A stretch of DNA of 17,768 nt from an uncultured Dehalococcoidia bacterium (lineage in GTDB: Bacteria > Chloroflexota > Dehalococcoidia > Tepidiformales > Tepidiformaceae): contig CALFYR010000664.1 in the NCBI GenBank assembly GCA_937954195.1, forward strand, positions 1 through 17,768, written 5' to 3'. Positions 14,524 through 17,768 of this stretch are shown piece by piece. The notes under the pieces are model-generated. The model saw nothing but the letters and a program-made list of their open reading frames with translations, was not told the DNA's origin and did no database searches. Made by a program: the position numbers and the translations under genes. Position 1 is the first letter of the stretch, and every line of letters begins with the position of its first letter.

Positions 14524-14563
14524 CTGGCCGCCGGTTAGCGTAGCCGGTTTCGGGGGCCGCCGC

Positions 14564-15889
14564 TCACGGCCACGAATGCTCGCGCGCCACCTCTTCGCCG
14601 GCGGCGTTGTGGCCAATGACCACGAACGAGCGGGGTGACGGCAGCAGTGTGATGTAGGCCACCCGCCCTTCGAAAGGAAGCTCGCCGGGGATGGGCTGCG
14701 TCTCGAAGGTCCGCGGTTCGAAGGCATCCGAGACGACCTGGATTGACGTGATTTCGGGGGCCGTTATCACGGCGACCGACCTGTCGGTCGCGGTCCCATC
14801 CGGTGCGTATCTTGCGCCGAGGTTCAGAACCTTCATCGTCTCGGGCGTTTCGCCGATCCCGCAGTGTTTCACCTGCACATCGCCAAAGATTTGGATGAGG
14901 CAAAGGCCGCCGTCTTCCCGCAGCGCCCCATTGAGCGTCCACTCGGCGCTCCCCGCGTTGTCGCGGAAGGCAAGGTGAACCGGCTGGCCGATGGCCAGGT
15001 CGGACGGGCCCTGAGCGATCAGCTGCTCGAGAATGCGCGAGTTGAACGTCGCGTCTTGCCGTCGATCAAAGCTGTAATGCCACCAGACGCGGCCCGGTTT
15101 GCCATCTTCAATCACCGCGGTCAGCTCGAAGTCCGCGACTCCAGGGCGAAGGAGTACCGGAACATCCGGAATCCGCCAGCGAAACTGCAGCAGGTCGCGC
15201 AGGCCACCATCATCGGCCGCGGGTATGTAGTGGTCGCCGTCCCCAAGCTCAAACGGCCCGGTCAGGTTGTGAAGGTACTCGGCGGTTTCGAGTTCAAGGT
15301 CGTGGATGGTGTAAACGCCCCGCGTGCTCGCCTGGCCAAGCCCGCTCTTCGAAAGCACCTGGCGCATTTCGTCGAGGACCAGGCGGTAGTCTTCGTCGGA
15401 GATTTGCACGGCGATGGGCGTCGCCATGGGCAGCATGAGGGTCACGGTTGGGGCCACGATCGATGGTGTCGGCGTGGCGGTCGGCTGAGGCGTGGCCGTC
15501 TCCTTCGTCTGCTTCTTGGCCTCCGCCGCCGGCGGGGAATCGGAGTTCAGGACGGCAACGACGGTCCCGGCGGCAACGCCGAGCACCGCCGCTGCCGCGG
15601 TGCCGCCCGCGGTCAGCTTCAGCGGTAGCCCGAAGGCGAGACCGCGCGCCCAGCCTCGCACGCGGTTCACCGGGCGGCGGGTGTCTTGCCACGCCTCGGC
15701 GAGTTCTTCCCGCGTATCGACACCGTACTTCGCGAACAGCTCGCGGATGTGCCATTTTACGCCGTTCAGGGAGATGCCAAGCTCCTCGGCGATCTCGGTG
15801 TTGGTGTGGCCCCGCGCCACCATTCGCAGGATTTGTTCCTGGCGGCCGGTCAGGTGTTGGTCGAGATGTCGTCCGTCCATGCCGAGCAT
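14564..15889 (-). CDS. Membrane-anchored LuxR-type HTH protein with large extracytoplasmic domain
   Basis: This 441-aa protein has three clear parts. Residues 10-66 are a LuxR/GerE HTH: LTGRQEQILRMVARGHTNTEIAEELGISLNGVKWHIRELFAKYG. Residues about 93-114 are a single hydrophobic segment, preceded by the basic stretch RRPVNRVRGWARG, so the N-terminus should be cytoplasmic. Residues 115-160 are a Pro/Thr/Ala linker, and 161-441 a predicted outer domain with two cysteines (330, 343). The outer domain matches no family I recognise. The plan resembles ToxR/CadC one-component sensors, but those use an OmpR-type winged helix. Two ATGs (15889, 15880) are possible; neither has a ribosome binding site. 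It lies 69 bp downstream of the sugar dehydrogenase gene. Confidence 0.85.
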   Translation of the reverse strand: MLGMDGRHLDQHLTGRQEQILRMVARGHTNTEIAEELGISLNGVKWHIRELFAKYGVDTREELAEAWQDTRRPVNRVRGWARGLAFGLPLKLTAGGTAAAAVLGVAAGTVVAVLNSDSPPAAEAKKQTKETATPQPTATPTPSIVAPTVTLMLPMATPIAVQISDEDYRLVLDEMRQVLSKSGLGQASTRGVYTIHDLELETAEYLHNLTGPFELGDGDHYIPAADDGGLRDLLQFRWRIPDVPVLLRPGVADFELTAVIEDGKPGRVWWHYSFDRRQDATFNSRILEQLIAQGPSDLAIGQPVHLAFRDNAGSAEWTLNGALREDGGLCLIQIFGDVQVKHCGIGETPETMKVLNLGARYAPDGTATDRSVAVITAPEITSIQVVSDAFEPRTFETQPIPGELPFEGRVAYITLLPSPRSFVVIGHNAAGEEVAREHSWP

Positions 15890-15931
15890 CGTGCTACGCC
15901 GCGGCAGCGCTGTCCCTAACCCTGTGGCGAC

Positions 15932-15937
15932 ATAATA
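15932..15937 (-). promoter_or_regulatory. Possible -10 box (TATTAT) for the LuxR-membrane gene
   Basis: TATTAT on the minus strand stands out in a GC-rich gap, about 43 bp before the gene start. No matching -35 is seen at 16-18 bp. Confidence 0.28.
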
Positions 15938-15958
15938 ACCAACAGCGTCAGTTCGCCT

Positions 15959-17260
<1,302 letters not shown>

Positions 17261-17307
17261 CGGAGAAGTTGTGAGCGATTCGCAATACCGGGTTCGCCGT
17301 CGAGCGG

Positions 17308-17768
17308 CTAGAAGATGGCGATTGGGTTCACGGGTGAGCCCGTCCCGCCGCGCACGTTCAGCGGCGCGATGGAGAGCATGAACTCCCAGCGGTTCTCCTC
17401 CCGGCAGGCTTCAGCGATGGGGTCCAGGTTCGCGTTATCCAGGAGCGGCAGGCCCGTGAATACGATCCCCAGTACGTGGACCGGCCCGCCAGCTCGGGGC
17501 GGCTCATCGAAGATGCGATAACCCGAAGGCCGCGCATCCATCATGTCCCACCCGAGGATCGCGGCGTCGCGTTTCTTCAGCACGGGCGCGGTATCCGCGT
17601 GGAGGCCGGGCGATGGCTGGACGCCCGGCGTGTTCTCGGGGTGGGCCCGGTAGAAGGCGCTTCGGCCCGAGTAGACGATGACCGCATCTCCCGGCCGCAG
17701 AGGGGACCCCTGCGCTTCGGCGGCGTCTTCGATCTCCCAGCCGCGCACCGGCCGGTCCAGCGTCACGT
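17308..17768 (-). CDS. Cyclase / kynurenine-formamidase-like metal hydrolase, C-terminal part (cut by window edge)
   Basis: The last 153 codons of a minus-strand gene are present; its 5' end is beyond the window. The segments LRPGDAVIVYSGR, SPGLHADTAPVLKKRDAAILGWD, PVHVLGIVFTGLPLLDNANLDPIAEACREE and the ending RWEFMLSIAPLNVRGGTGSPVNPIAIF are characteristic of the cyclase family (PF04199), which includes kynurenine formamidases and isatin hydrolases. The zinc-binding HxGTHxDxPxH motif should be in the missing N-terminal half, so activity cannot be judged. A GTG three bases from the edge is not a credible start, because the family is usually 250-330 aa. Confidence 0.88.
   Translation of the reverse strand, partial: VTLDRPVRGWEIEDAAEAQGSPLRPGDAVIVYSGRSAFYRAHPENTPGVQPSPGLHADTAPVLKKRDAAILGWDMMDARPSGYRIFDEPPRAGGPVHVLGIVFTGLPLLDNANLDPIAEACREENRWEFMLSIAPLNVRGGTGSPVNPIAIF

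Noticed and set aside
14531..14547. CCGGTTA/TAGCCGG imperfect hairpin before the F420 oxidoreductase
   Set aside because: On the transcribed minus strand the stem has a C-A mismatch and no T tract, so the evidence is too weak to list.
13376..14638. A 420-codon plus-strand frame across the F420 oxidoreductase gene
   Set aside because: It is antisense to a well-supported gene with a ribosome binding site and family motifs. The translation has no domain pattern and runs through both flanking gaps.
15905..15912. CAGCGCTG palindrome upstream of the membrane LuxR gene as an operator
   Set aside because: An 8-bp GC-rich palindrome is expected often by chance in this DNA, and no second copy or promoter element aligns with it.

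Overview
This is a GC-rich, tightly packed bacterial chromosomal segment with fourteen complete genes and two partial ones. No gap between genes exceeds about 140 bp, and I see no rRNA, tRNA, CRISPR array, transposase or phage gene. The gene set suggests a Chloroflexota bacterium, possibly Dehalococcoidia/Tepidiforma-like: a predicted F420-dependent luciferase-family oxidoreductase, lipoproteins and a membrane protein with Pro/Thr linkers, a DUF983 protein, a PadR-controlled FtsX-type ABC exporter, a PQQ sugar dehydrogenase and a cytochrome P450. An actinomycete is the main alternative. The assignment rests on gene content only.

Layout. Bases 1-1422 (minus strand) hold DUF983, a tandem-GNAT protein and the start of a PaaI-like thioesterase. 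Divergent from them is full-length cobalamin-dependent methionine synthase metH (1539-5081). Converging on metH are a lipoprotein with an internally duplicated domain (5089-6027), a VTT/TVP38-type membrane protein (6117-7046) and a P450 (7122-8330). Next come two plus-strand genes: a PNPOx-like flavin protein (8412-8864) and a phosphinothricin-acetyltransferase-like GNAT (8889-9428).

From 9430 to 13018 a coupled minus-strand operon encodes a PadR regulator, an ABC ATPase and a FtsX-type permease. Its promoter carries an inverted repeat placed exactly between the -35 and -10 elements. Divergent from it is a 95-aa LuxR-type HTH protein (13155-13442). The remaining genes are on the minus strand: an Rv3520c-family F420 oxidoreductase (13439-14488), a membrane-anchored LuxR-type protein with a large predicted outer domain (14564-15889), a lipoprotein PQQ glucose/sorbosone-type dehydrogenase (15959-17260) and the C-terminal half of a cyclase/kynurenine-formamidase-family enzyme (17308 to the window edge).

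Most of these genes look like ordinary accessory metabolism, transport and regulation. I found no clearly new multi-gene system. The strongest leads are the membrane-tethered LuxR protein, the duplicated-domain lipoprotein, the PadR operator and a recurrent pattern suggesting leaderless transcription: a TANNNT box 6-8 nt upstream of start codons that lack a ribosome binding site.
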